A stretch of 64,000 nt of DNA, from positions 1,403,845 through 1,467,844 of the forward strand of contig BSBK01002059.1 in NCBI GenBank assembly GCA_027943335.1, written 5' to 3'. Positions 33,693 through 46,194 of the stretch are shown here, piece by piece. Positions within the stretch are counted from its first letter, which is position 1. Every line of letters starts with the position of its first letter. A program made the position numbers and the translations under genes. Source of the DNA: Chamaecyparis obtusa. Lineage: Eukaryota > Streptophyta > Pinopsida > Cupressales > Cupressaceae. Under the pieces are notes generated by a model. That model saw nothing but the letters and a program-made list of their open reading frames with translations. It had not been told where the DNA came from and searched no databases.

Positions 33693-36310
33693 CTAACTCT
33701 CAGTTATCAAATGAAGAATGCAAGAGACAAGAAGGAATAAGTAACCATTTTATGAGCTTTGTCCTCTAGAATGTCTCTACACAAAATACCATCAATTACA
33801 TGTTAAGGAATAGAAAAAATAAAGTATAGAATCAAAATTACATGACAAGATCTAATAAAATATATTGCAACCAATGCCAAAAAATATTGAGCAACTAGAA
33901 CAAAAAAATACCTCAAACTCCCATAAGAAGATCTACTAGATAAGTGGACACCTTGAATATTATTTCCCTCATTATATTATGTATTATTTGTTGAACAACC
34001 AAAATACTAAGAGGGGGGCATGAATCAATATTTCCTAAAATATTAAATTCAATTATCTTGATGCATCATACAATATACTTATCATTCATAAGTAAAACAT
34101 AAGCATCTTAAGCATACTTGTGAACACTAGATTTCTTTTATCGTGGAAACCCAAATGAGAAAAATCAGAGAGAGGGTTATCTCAATATTGTATAACTAGT
34201 TATAGAATATTATAAATTCTTACAACACTACTCACTAGCAGAGGGCTCACTACACAAAAATTTTTAGACTCACTACCAAAGGAATCACTTCCCAAAGAAG
34301 GAAACAAAAATAGAAAAGAACTCATACAATTACATCTTATGTATGCCAATAAAAAATTCCTTTCAAGCTTAGAATACCGACTTTACACAATAATTTATTT
34401 ATCTACAACTCACATATTTTTTTTATACATATCACTATATGTCCTTTGCATAATCTCATTTTTGTATTCACATCTCATCTATACTCTTTTTTTATCTTCA
34501 CAAGAATGTTCATAGTGTTGAATATGATGACATAGTATCATTGATTGGTCATAACTATCTATCAATTACAATATTGTTCATGTTAGTTATAGGTATGTTG
34601 ATCATGTTAGTTATAGCTATGCAATTATTAAACTGTATTTCCTCATGTATAAAGGTATGCACATTGAATTAATAAAATCATCAATCTTTTACTGCTAATA
34701 TTGGGTAGATCTCTTGCATTTTAGTTTGTTTGTTCATATGACCATGGGAGTGAAATAGAATGAATGAGTTCTGAAAACTAAGTTCCTATGCCACATAAAC
34801 ATGGAACTCCTTTCAAGATGAAGAAGCCTAGGTTGCAGAGGGAGCATCTTTTTTGAAGGAAAGGGTCAATCTCATATCTATAGCAATAATTTTTGCAACA
34901 ATAGAGAAGTCCCTATGCATCTGTCTTGGACGTAGGAGAGAAACAAAATCATTATATAGATGATTTTCATTAATATATTTTGATTTGAGAGATTCCTCTA
35001 GAGCTCAAAAATATTGTTATATCACCTTTGGAAAGCTAATACTCAAACTAAAAATGATTCTACACTTGTGTTGCCTCTTCTTTCTTTGTTAATATGACAG
35101 TGAGAGCATGAAAATTTTGGTGTTCCACATGTTGTTAGTGTTAGGATTTTGAGAAGTATTCTATATTGGAGATGAAGAACTAGTACTATGATGAATGCAT
35201 ATCACTTTATATCAAATTTTGAATGCCTCTATGATAGAATTAGAGAAATGAAATGGGTATGAAGTATTCTTACATAGCTTTTTTTGTCTGAGATCATACA
35301 TTTGATATCAAGTAGATTAGTGTTATGGGTTTTGGAGTCTTCTTTTTAAAGAATTTGGTAATGTGTTGAGGATGTGTTTGTGGTTACTAAGATGAGAAAA
35401 ATCAATCACTTGGTAACTATCTTACATATAGGATGATGAATTTATGAACATAGAGTGTGGAAAGTGAATTCATAGTTCCAAAGGAGGAGAAAATATAGAG
35501 TGATCTCATAATTGGTGCTTGTTTCAATTTTTTCCCTAAAGCCTATGCAAAAATGTGTTTGGTGCTACTTGAGGTGCAGAAAACTAAAAAATTTCTTGGC
35601 ACAACAATGTTCATGGTTGACATTGTAGGGGTGTGTGTGTTATATACTAGACATTACCCTTGTGAGGAAGATTATCACCTTTGTGTTGTTATGACTCTAT
35701 AATTCTCCCATGTTGTTTGAATAATTAAGTTGACATATGGTGTACAAATTCATCAGTCTAGAGATGTTTAGGAGAAATGATTCATTGATGTTGTATGTGG
35801 TGTTATGTCTCGGGGTAGAAAGTTTCTCATTCTTCCATTTGCATTGATTCGTGTTCAAGAGATTCTATTGATTCTTGTTGAATATTGGGAAACACATTCA
35901 AAGTTGCATTAATTTCCTACATATTATGTTTATTATTTTCCAAGAAGATTCATTGTTAACTATCAAACATACATCAATGTATGTGTGATTCTTGGCATGT
36001 AGTTGAAGGTACACATGATGGGGTCTCCAAAGAATCATAAAATAAATTAAATGGATAAACTATTATAACATTATTTTGGAGGTTGGCAGCATCAGAGGAT
36101 GGAGGAACTTCCACCATCTAAAGTAAACTTCTCACTTTGGGATGGTATTTAGAACATGAGAAGCATTTTTGGAATTTTTTGGATTTTTATTTCGATTGTC
36201 TTTCTTATGATGATAATTTTTTAAGAATGCATGTCTTGTAAAGACCCATTTTGGAGACAGGTTTGGGATTTGGCATTGCACTCAATATGGATGGTTGTCC
36301 AATGAGCTTC
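33693..36310. other. Decayed repeat DNA, mostly unassigned
   Basis: No gene is recognised. At 34,005-34,400 a GAGGGGGGCATGAATCAATAT start and a GTGGAAACCCAAATGAG stretch recall the LTR family at 41,365 (GAGGGTGAATTAGTATT, GAAACCCTAGCCAAGGGAAA), so a degraded related LTR is possible. A weak Copia-integrase-like phrase lies near 35,734. Confidence 0.35.
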
Positions 36311-36691
36311 AAATTATATGATCAAGAATTGTACCCTTTCACAATCACTAGACAATGATAGAGATCTATTAGGGTATATGAACAAAGATGGGGGACCAAA
36401 AAGTTGCCACTTTTCTTTTTGGTCCCCCAACAAGCATAGTGTGTACGCACTAAAGGGCGTATGCCCTATAGGGTGTACACCCTATGGCTTGGGTTTTCGA
36501 AGCTTTAGGCTTGGGCAATCCAAAGCATACCATGCATGTGCTTCGAAAAAGCATATATTGTGCTTGCTACGGGTTGGAAAGCTCATTTTTCTTCCCTCAA
36601 CCCATGTTTGCAGCACAAGAAGTCTTCCCAAGCACGTAAGCAGTCTTGTTTGGGCTTGTGAATCCATTGTTTTCATTCATTCATCCATCAA

Positions 36692-38998
36692 ATGGCTCCA
36701 CAACATCATCAAGTTTGATCCAAAAGAAGAGGTAAGTATTTTTATAGCCCTTGCCTCTTATTTGTTTTAAAATTTTAGTTTTATAGAAATTTGTTTTGTT
36801 AAAATTTGTGTGTAATGAAGATTTTAGAATCTAGTTTTTTTAATTGCTAGGAAGAAATAATCTCCATCAACCAAACCCTCCACCAAACACTCCGTCTCCT
36901 CATGAAGAAATGAATGAAGAAACAAATGAAGAAAATGAACCTCAATTGCCTCCACCAATTGAGAAACCTCCTCCTGGAATGCAAGAAAATTTGATGAACC
37001 AAATTGAAAGAGGGAAAAAAGAATTAGAATCTTTAATTACGATGTTAAAAGACTCTAGTGGTACAAATATTGGAAGGGAAAGACTTGAAAAATCATTGGA
37101 AGCAATATTGACCCACATAAGCTCGGTTAGTAGGCAAATTAATTTATGGCGGGATAAAAGAGAAGAACAAAACCAATATTATGCAAATAAATTATCTTAT
37201 GCGGACATAAAAAAGAAAAAAATCACAAAAGATGACATTTGCAAGCTATTTCAAAAACCAGAGGACACAGATACTCTTAGAACTACAACAAGGAGGTCCC
37301 AATTCATTGGTGCTTAAATGAAGACATTAAAAATAATTTTTGGGAGAGATGGTGGATGGTCTTTGATTCACCTCCCTATAACAATCATGAGGTTCCTATA
37401 TATTTCTTGAGGAAACTCTATTGCGAGTTTCTACTCAAGGAGGTGCCAAATTATTTTGACTATCTACATTCTCAGGGTAGAGGAGGGGGGTCATCATTTG
37501 ATAGAGCAGGGGCACATCGTGACCCTAACACACCTAGGGTTCCTATTGGCAAGCAACAGGTGGATCATGTTGCTATTCCTTCTATTGTGAAGGAATGTGT
37601 AGAGGCAAACACACTAGGCATGATTAGTGCTCTAACACAGACTCTCATTCAGTGTGCCACTCCTTTAGTTGAGGGTGACCATGGTCAATCTTCTAGGGGG
37701 CATATTTGTCGATCATGTGGATGCTTGTGCACATTTGGTGCTGCCAAAAGAGAGGACGAGGATCCTAGAATGATGACTGATATTTTTCTAAATATGACAT
37801 TTGGCATTGACACATAGGTAAATATTTCCAAGTTCATTAAATTTCTTTGATCATATTTCATTTATAAAAGAATGACTAATTAATTTACTATCTATTGATT
37901 ATGATAAAAATTTAGGGCAAGAGTGTCAGTGGCGGTGGCGGTGGCAGTGGCAGTGGTAGTGGAAATGATCCTCATGTCCCCTTCTACACATCATCATCAA
38001 TTCCACAAGTATGTATCGAATAAAATATTTTAATTAATATATTTGATTATTATGTAATTAAATTAATAATTGTACAATAACTTATTGTGCATGTGCATTA
38101 AATGTTTAGTAGTGGACCATCAACATTCACAATAGACGGTGAAGGGCATCGTGCCACTTTCCTTTAGGTGTCTTTATTTGCGTGTTAAGTTGATTTACTT
38201 TATTATATTTAATTAATAAATGAATGAATAACTAAATTACTAGATAAATTATGATCAAAATCTAGAGGCACGATGATCACATTCTTTCACCTAGCTTTGT
38301 GATGTCACCATTGAGTCCACATGTATATATGTAATAATGCATTATAATTAACATGTCATTAACTTACGTTCTTATATGAACGGTTATCTTATAATTTTTC
38401 ATGTACATGTGCACTAGTTGAATGTTTGAGCTTCGACATTGACACCACACACTGAAGGACGTAGTGGAACCTTCACGGAGGTATCATTTACTCATTAGTA
38501 GGGTTGTAAAAAATATATGTAATCTTGATAACTGCATAATACTTTTTTTGTTTCATTTTTAGTTATTGACATCATAGACTCCTCCTTCTGTTCATGATAC
38601 TTTGGATCGTGGAGTGGCTACAACAATAGCTAGTTCTGAAGCACTGACTAAGGTATGAAAGAGATCGCTTAATTTTAATTGTTATTTTAATAGTTTGTAT
38701 TGAATTTTATAATGCTATTCATGTATGTATTTTAATTATTATTTTGATCATTGTTGTAGGGACTTATTACTCTAGATCGCCAGCATCCACCTTCGGTGGA
38801 TGAACATAGTGACTATTTGCTAGCGGTAAGCGAATATTCAATTTTATGTCATTGTATAATTCAATTTTGATGTATATTAGTTATTGATTCTTAATTTTTT
38901 TTTTATGAACTTTAGCTACAGAAGAGTCTAGATAGGAGGATGAGTGAGTGCACTCAGAAGACTACAACATCCACTACATTTCCATCAATGCGATGATT
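36692..38998 (+). pseudogene. Unrecognised multi-exon gene relic
   Basis: Exon 1 (36,692-36,731) begins MAPQHHQV, has one TGA, then SKRRG, and ends at GTAAGT. It joins in phase at 36,851 (AG acceptor) to GRNNLHQPNPPPN, a proline/glutamate-rich region, and a helical segment (MNQIERGKKELESLITML, SYADIKKKKITKDDI). A frame change near 37,300 leads to FWERWWMVFDSPPYNNHEV and IYFLRKLYCEFLLKEVPNYF (to 37,817). An exon of GGGGGSGSGSGN follows (37,916-38,008). Further exon-like blocks bounded by AG and GT lie near 38,110, 38,575, 38,760 and 38,917, the last ending FPSMR before a TGA. Several stops are TAG where Gln would fit (37,815). I know no family with this layout; it could be an accessory gene of a DNA transposon. 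Confidence 0.4.
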
Positions 38999-39557
38999 AA
39001 AGATAGCTCAGGATTTGTTTTCTTCCCCTCGCGGGAAAGGACTATATTAGGGATATGGATCGTATGCTTATATGGCATTAGTAAACATATTTTTTGTATA
39101 TTGTATAAGTAATATGTTGTACATCCATTTGGCTTTGAGGAAGCCAATTTAACTGTATTGAATATATTCAATGTATGACATTATTGGACATATATATTTG
39201 GCTTCATGCCCTACGAATATATTTTTTTTATGTTTTAGGTATGAAATTTCTATGTTTGGTGTATTGATCTATACTAATTTATGTTTATGTGGATGTCTTA
39301 TGATTTCTAAATTTCCCATGCCTTATATTTATGCTTGTATGTTTAACTTGCTGATTGTGCTACAAATGCCAGTCACTGTCCTCAATAACAGTCAATTCCT
39401 TGATTGTAATAATAACAAAAGTAATGAAATAAATGCAGAAATGTATAAATATAATATAAGGCAATATTTGTATGTCACAACCTATCCAAGATCACATGGA
39501 ATCAAACATTTATATTCATTGGTATGTTCCATGTTCCACGGGACAGTCACAATATAA
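38999..39557. other. AT-rich DNA, nothing recognised
   Basis: It lies between the multi-exon relic and the NOG1 fragment. The open frame 39,171-39,557 has no domain and is cysteine/leucine/tyrosine-rich, as expected of AT-rich noncoding DNA. Confidence 0.45.
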
Positions 39558-39725
39558 AGACATGACCTTGAACAAGTGAGGCATCATATGGAAAGGTTGT
39601 CATCTATTGACCCCAATACCGGGCCTAATTTGATATGTGGGTACCCTAATGTTGGCAAGAGTTCTTTTAGTAATAATATTACTAGGGTGGATGTGGATGT
39701 GCAACCTTATGCTTTTACAAACTAA
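39558..39725 (+). pseudogene. Captured fragment of nucleolar GTP-binding protein 1 (NOG1)
   Basis: About 55 codons read [20 protein letters not shown], then [14 protein letters not shown] and [13 protein letters not shown], then TAA. This is the start of the NOG1 GTPase domain. GYPNVGKSS is the G1/P-loop, and [10 protein letters not shown] is the stretch leading to the G2 region. NOG1 acts in 60S ribosome assembly in the nucleolus. Here only this piece exists: the frame is closed by TAA on both sides, and the DxxG and NKxD motifs are absent. It is a gene fragment, perhaps carried by a transposon. Confidence 0.75.
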
Positions 39726-40254
39726 CTTCTAATTGTCCCCTAAATGACTGATTGTTAATGACAAACACTAGAATTAGTTGTCAAGTTGACAACAAAAGTT
39801 GTCAACTCGACAACCCAATGCCCTTTGCCCACTCTTAACTACTTATAAAAGGTTTAGAGACAACCTTTACAAACTAAACTAACTTGTACTTCCTACTAAC
39901 CCCTACTAACTCCAATTAAGCCCTATTTGGCTTATATTGCCAATATAGGCAATTTACAAGATTATTCACATTTAGTGCTTTTAACACTATGTAAAGGCTC
40001 TAATGGCCTTAGTACGTATTTATAGACCCTTATAGGTTATTTCCATCAACCCCTAACCTAGGATCAATATATAACCATTTGTAGTGACCCCTAGGTACCT
40101 TTTAGGTTTCTTAGTGCAATTAAGGCTTACATTTAAGATTGGGTTACAATATGATCAATACATGATCCAAATAACATTCTATGATCAAAATACATGATCA
40201 AATTTCAAAGTGGACCGCAAGCTCTTTTGCATCTAAATACATATTTGTACTCAT
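39726..40254. other. Intergenic DNA with a paired 17-bp palindrome
   Basis: At 39,777-39,793 and 39,798-39,814 two near-identical 17-bp palindromes (GTTGTCAAGTTGACAAC and GTTGTCAACTCGACAAC) are separated by AAAA. No gene is visible in the rest. Confidence 0.6.
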
Positions 40255-41360
40255 CTTACTACTCACCCCGGAGTGGTCGGCAGCATTCAAATGACCATGT
40301 GTACCAAAAAAGGTTGTCAATAGCATTTATCCGGTCATTCAAAGTTGTTGGAACAAATGGTTCGATGCTACGATTGACGGTTTGAACGATACGCAATGTT
40401 GGCCGTTTGAACTAAGGAACACTGTGATTTCTGACATCAACCGATAATGTGTTGCCAAATTTAAATGAACTTGAATCTCTAAAAACTGAGATATGCTATT
40501 GTAGGCCTTAGCAACATAGTCCAATAGCACCTGACAGATCGATGCTACCTCTCACGAGCTCCGAGATATGATCCCGTAAAGATCATTGATTTCATGTTGT
40601 AGGGACCTTGAGGGACACTTCAGCCTGGAATCGTCGGTGGCATTTGAATGGCTATATGTGGTGAATGAGGTTGACCCTATCATTTTCCCCACCATTCCAA
40701 GCTATTGGAATAGATGGTTCGATGCTATGACCAATGGTAGGAAAGATATGCAATGTTGGTTGTTTGAGCTGAGGAACACTATGAGTTCTGACATCGACCG
40801 ATAATGTGTTGCCAAATTTAAATGAACTTGAATCTCTACAAACTGAGATAGACTATTGTAGGTCCCAGCAACACAGTCTTGTAGCACTTGACGAATCTAT
40901 GCTACCTCGCATGAGCTCCAAGATATGACCCCATAGAGATCACTGATTTCATGTTGTAGCAACCTTGATGGACACTTCGGCCTGAAGTCATCAGTGGCTT
41001 TTGAACGACTATGTATGGTGAAAAAGATTTCCCTTAGCGTTTACCCGATCATTTGGAGCTGTTGGAACAGACGGTTCAATGATACGACTGACAGTTGGAA
41101 AGATACACAATGTTGGCCATTTGAACTAAGGAATACTGTGAGTTCTGACATCGACTGAGAATATGTTGTCAAATTTAAATGAACTTGAATCTCTAAAAAC
41201 TGAGGCAGGCTATTGTAGACCCTAACAACATGGTCTCATAGCACCTGATGAATCGATGTTCCCTCACATGAGCTCTAAGATATGACCCCGTAAAGATCAC
41301 TGATTTCATGCTGAAGGGACCTTGAGGGACACTTCAGCTCGGAGTCATCAGTAGGGATCA
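40255..41360. repeat. 357-bp tandem repeat, about 3.1 units
   Basis: The landmark TTCGATGCTA recurs at 40,361, 40,718 and 41,075, exactly 357 bp apart. Other shared blocks are ATGTTGCCAAATTTAAATGA (variant forms) and TTGAATCTCTA, AGATCA.TGATTTCATG, and GACCTTGAGGGACACTTC. A fourth unit begins near 41,330 and is cut by the LTR element at 41,365. Differences between units are often TG/CA versus CG. No coding capacity is recognised. Confidence 0.88.
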
Positions 41361-41364
41361 AACA

Positions 41365-42375
41365 TGTTAGAAATAGGGAATACTAAGAGGGAGGGTGAAT
41401 TAGTATTCTACAAACTTTATCTTTTTCCCAATTATGGATATAATAGATTATCTTTATACATACATAACATAAGAAGGTAAACAACATGCATAGCAATAAA
41501 ACTAAAGAACTCATAACACATTATTTATTCTCGAAGAAACCCTAGCCAAGGGAAAACCCTGGTGGGGATGGTACCCACAAAGATCCACTAATCAAAAGTA
41601 TCCTGTTAAGGATGTTGACCCTATTAGGAGTCTATTACAAGCATATAGTGTATCAGTCCTGATTAAGGGACTATAGGCCTTGTTAGAAGCCTCAACCTTG
41701 TTAGGAGTTGGTAGTACAAAATGTGATTACCAGATGAGCCCACTTCCCAAACAAGTAATGTACAATATACATTGACTACAAAAATAGGTTAAGGTACATA
41801 ACCTTATACTGCTTGCATCAATATCTCTTTGTTGCTCTTTCACTATCGCTATTACATATGCATCATATATTTCACATCATATCACTTTACTATACATCTA
41901 TATGTCCACTCTACTTTTCTTACAATTGAAATTACATTTATACCAATAACTTTATCCAAGGGTTAACATTTAGGATGTTGTCCCTTTATATTGTTAAGTC
42001 ATTATTTTGATAAACAAAATAATCCCTTAACACTTTACTAGTTCTGTCTTCATATTCTGTCATATCAGCTTGACACTGTCTTCAGTAAAACTATCATAAC
42101 TTCTTCCATACATGTTGTACTGACTTGCACTCTAAGATGGGTATTCAATAGAGATCATATAGTCTATGTTCAAGTGCACAAGCACTAAAATTACTCCAAT
42201 CAACATCGAAAACAAAAATTGTGTCCAGGTTCACTGGTGAAAATACTATCTCACACTTAGACAAATTTGCAATGCACTTTGTCATACTTTCTCTCTGACC
42301 TGTGTGATACTCATGTGGATCATATGTTTCCATAATGACAACATCTATGTAATCAACTTAGCCAAATTGCCAACA
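41365..42375 (-). repeat. 3' LTR of the pol-less element (complete)
   Basis: On the plus strand it starts TGTTAGAAATAGGGAATACT and ends GCCAACA, so both strands begin TGTT and end AACA. It is 1,011 bp long and aligns with 47,553-48,521 nearly throughout. Confidence 0.88.
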
Positions 42376-42388
42376 ATCTCCCCCTTTG
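42376..42388 (-). other. Polypurine tract 1
   Basis: On the minus strand CAAAGGGGGAGAT directly abuts the LTR start TGTTGGC. This is the typical second-strand primer of plant Copia elements (AAAGGGGGAGATTGTTGG context). Confidence 0.85.
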
Positions 42389-42566
42389 TCATTGGTGGCA
42401 ACATATGAGAAAATTGGCTAAGTGTACAACTTCAAAATCTTAAAATTGTGGCCATAGTATAAAATATATACTATCCTTATAAATCCTCAAAAAATATTAT
42501 CTCTAATATAGTACTCCCCCTAGGAGTATAAATCATTATCATATATTATCAATTTTCTACTATATA

Positions 42567-42580
42567 TCTCTCCCCCTTTG
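42567..42580 (-). other. Polypurine tract 2
   Basis: On the minus strand CAAAGGGGGAGAGA lies about 190 bp upstream of tract 1, with a similar flank (CATTGTTGT versus CCAATGA). Multiple polypurine tracts are a reported Sirevirus trait. Confidence 0.7.
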
Positions 42581-42659
42581 ACAACAATGACAAAATAAAG
42601 GTAAGGAGGCTTACAAAATTGTATCACAAAAAGATTATACCTCAATTCAATTATTGCAA

Positions 42660-45600
42660 AGTCGGTAGGCTTGCAACACAATCTGCAAAATATATCTTCA
42701 TAGCTTCTATCTCCTTCTCCCATGATTTCTTAATAGAATCTGCCACATTAAGTAGTGCGCTCAGTCCATAAGATGCTATTTCACATGCTTGTAGGTTTTC
42801 AAAGTTAAACTTCTAAAAAGATGTCTTAGCTGAAAGACATTCTTCCAACTACTCTTCAATAATGCTTAACTTTATAGAAGTATGCTCTCTCAAAAGAGTG
42901 AATCTTTTCAATTTTCTATCTCTCTCATCTTGTACAACTCTGATTTCATCATATAGCTTCTGAAATTTCTTCTCAACATCACATACCTTCATGTTGGGGC
43001 TAGAAATAAGGTTAGTTTCATTCAAAATTTTTGCTTCCTTCATCTTCATCTTCTGATCTTCTTCTGCTATCAAGGTCTCTGTTCTTGTACACTATATGTA
43101 CAAAGATTTTCCTATTTCCAAATGCTTCCTCAAGTCCTTGATATAGATATCAAGATTGTTGATATCATTCCTGATATTTTGACTGATGTTCAAAATCATT
43201 CTAGCCTCATAGGTTGCTTGTGCTTTCACTTTTGCAATATCAGATAGGTTTGTGAATTCATTGTCAAAAGTGCTCATTACCTTCTTTTCTTTCTCCATAG
43301 GGTCTACTTCTGCAATTTGTGTAGTTACAATGCTTTGTAACTTCTTAGTTAGTTCCTTCAGACACCCTTCAAGACTTTTCACTTTCTTGTTCTTGCCAAT
43401 GATTTTATTCAAGGATGTGATCAATTCCAATTCATCATCATCATCTACTTCCTTTCCCAAATGCTCAATCATAGATCCAATTTGATTCTTCTTTCCAGTC
43501 TCAGGAGTAAGACTGATATCTTCTTTTGTGGGAATGGGTACTTTCTCCTCTGTTGCTGGGGGTTCTACAACTTTTGTCTCTGTTTTTTCTTCTCCTTTTG
43601 TAGTTTCCTATTCTTCAAAGGTCGAATTGTCAACAATGTTCTCCAAATTCTTGAATACATTATCATCAATATCCAAGGTGATTTTTGTTCCTTCTACATT
43701 CATGGTTTCATATTCAATGTTAATGGCTGGAGGAGAGGGAATGTCCTCTTGTTCTATCTCACCTGCTTTCTCTGCTACAACTGATGGTTCTCCAACATTT
43801 TTTGTCATAACCTTGATAATAGCTTGTTCTGTCTTAGGATTGATTTCTTCATATTTGCCTCCCATAATTTGAATGGTTCTCCTTTTGGTTTTCAGATGGG
43901 TGCTTAAGGCTTTCATGATCTGACCAAAAAAAATTTCATCTCTTATTTCACAAAGCTTCCTCACAAGATTTTCTCTGATAGTTGTGTCCTCCTCTAATGC
44001 TCTCTTCTTCCTATTTACAAGTTTATTGTATAAATCATCAGGTATCTATCCCTGAATTGTACCAAACTTCTTATTAGCCAAAATCATATTCTTTACAACT
44101 ACATTCTCTAGATTAAGTTTATCTATATAATCATAAAGATCATAGTACTTGTTCATTCCTGTAAATTATCCATCCTCAATGATCTTCTCATTAAGCTTTT
44201 CAAATTTGGGTTTCCGAGATTTCTTCTTAACAGTAGTGACATCATCTTTTATTTCTGTAATTTTTCTTGGAACTGGTTGCACTAAAGTTTTATGTCTCTT
44301 TCCTAGTCCAATAGCACTTTCCTTTACTCTTTTGCTAGTTGTGGAGGAAGTGGATCTAGTGGACATCTTTTCTTCTTGATCCTTCTCAATTACTTCCACT
44401 TTCACCTTCACTTGTGTTTCTTCCTGTTGTACCTCAATTGATGATAAAGGTGGAATAGACAAAACTTCTTTTTGTGCACTCTCTCTGATTGCTACTGCTA
44501 TTTGCTTTGCTACTAAAAACTCATGCTCTGTCATCCCTGTATCTTTTAGGATTTTCTTTATGGTGCTCTCAACTCTTTTCTTAGATTGCTTCTCTTCAAT
44601 TAAGGTCTTTGTGAAGTTGAAGTTCTCCTCAAAGGTTCCAAACCTATTACACTGAGTGTCCGATTTACACTTAAGTAACCTACTAACATACTCTATAGTC
44701 TCTACCTTAGATATCTCATAGCCAAGAGGGTCTATGAACTCTATTCTAGGCTCTACTACTTCAATATAGGTAAAATCAATACCCACCATAAAACATATAT
44801 CATCTTTATACTTTTCCACAAGAGACTTAGGGATCCTTGATCTGCTAGACACAATATTCTAAAATGTCTTGATTACTAGTACTGCACTCTCATTTACTTT
44901 GTCAATAACATGTCTTCTATATACTAAGTTAATCCTTTCTATTGTATTTTGTCCATCATTCCAGTCATTTCCAATGGTGTAAGGAAATCTCCTCAATAGA
45001 TGAAAAAACATATAGGTTATTAAGGATGAGAACCTAAACCGTGTATACTTAGTTTTCTTAATCTTCTCCAAGTTCTCAAATAGTTGAATTCTCAGAATTT
45101 CACACATATCAACTTGTACCTTGTCAACACACATTAGATAAGTTGCATGTATCATTCCAGCTGCCATGTCATCCTCTCTTGAATTTGTGCAAAACTTAGT
45201 AGTTAGGATCTTGCATAAGTATCTCACATCATCTTGTTTGATCTTACTAATCACAATTCCTCTACCATTATAGGATGAATTTGTGTTGTCAATGACTATT
45301 TTCCTCATGTTTTTCTCATTTAAAGGAATAGCTCCAGCTTTAGATAATCCAGTGACTTCATGAATCAAATCAACTGTAAAATCTATCCCTCTATCTTCTA
45401 GCCAAAACTTCCCATTATGAATTTTTCTCAAGATAATCTTAGTGCATTCTTCATTATCAAATTCATACTGTAATGCATACTTAACAGTTTCATTATCTTC
45501 CAAATATTCAAAACCTTGTTTCAGTGTCATATCCTAATTGTAAATATTTTGATATTCATTTGTGAAATTACTATCACTGACTATCTCTAGTTTGCATCCA

Positions 45601-45749
45601 AGATAACTTCTAACATTCTCTAGGTGTAAAACTCTATCTGGTACGGATGATAAAGCAAACCTAGGGTCATCTTCCAAGGCTTCTAGTGGTTCCCTTTTCA
45701 ATTTAGGTCTATTCTTATCTCTGACATTGTGTATTAAAGAAACATCCAT
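42660..45749 (-). pseudogene. Long ORF of unknown function in the pol-less element
   Basis: One minus-strand frame runs from MDVSLIHNVRDKNRPK (45,749) to about 42,660, roughly 1,000 codons, with no frameshift. It is interrupted by stops that are TAG except one TAA: at 45,534, 44,859, 44,166 (TAA), 44,050 (near), 43,608, 43,092, 42,849 and 42,817 (near). The N-terminal third is globular (GKFWLEDRGIDFTVDLIHEV, GLSKAGAIPLNEKN, RFRFSSLITYMFFHLLRRFP). The middle is lysine-rich with TSSTTSKRVKE. The C-terminal third is helical and likely coiled coil. It occupies the place of the extra 3' ORF of Sireviruses, but I cannot assign a family or function. Confidence 0.6.
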
Positions 45750-46194
45750 GATTTCTCCAAATTCATTTACTGATTTAAAGATCTGTCAAGTAAAATACCT
45801 TGATTTCATGATTTTAGGGATTGCGTAGATTTGACACAAAATTCTTCTCCAAATCCTTGCAAAATGCTTCCAATCACTGCTCTTTGATCTCCTTAACACT
45901 TGAATTCACTTTGATGATCAAATAATATTGATCATGACCTTTTATTAATTCAATCTCACTTAGATCTGACATCGCATTCAATTCTTTTGCCGCTTCTTTC
46001 CAAAAAATTGTTTATGCTAACCTGCAAAACTTAAAACTTCTTGCGATCTTGCAAAACATAATATTTTTCTTTGCACTCTTAACCATAGCATTAGAACATC
46101 ATAAACTACCTTGCATTAATTGTGCAAGACTTATTTCATCATATATCTACTTCTATACTAATCTAAGTTCCTATTCTACTGTAATTTTCATAAA
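45750..46194 (-). other. Spacer between gag and the long ORF
   Basis: About 445 bp with no readable pol remnant on either strand. If pol was lost by deletion, the junction lies here. Confidence 0.5.

Noticed and set aside
35600..36000. Copia integrase/RT remnant near 35.7 kb as a separate gene feature
   Set aside because: Only one short phrase resembles a Copia motif, with stops around it; noted inside the intergenic entry and not listed separately.
36318..36770. 150-codon frame starting MIKNCTLSQ
   Set aside because: It crosses the GTAAGT donor that joins in phase to 36,851 and spans the palindrome cluster; the shorter start at 36,692 fits the splice structure better.
36440..39730. CACTA transposon ends around GCACTAAAGGGCG
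   Set aside because: No matching inverted TAGTG end or 3-bp target duplication could be found downstream by eye.
43252..44379. Plus-strand frames of Phe/Ser-rich protein (for example 43,461-43,784)
   Set aside because: They are antisense shadows of the long minus-strand ORF of the pol-less element, which shares one frame over 3 kb.
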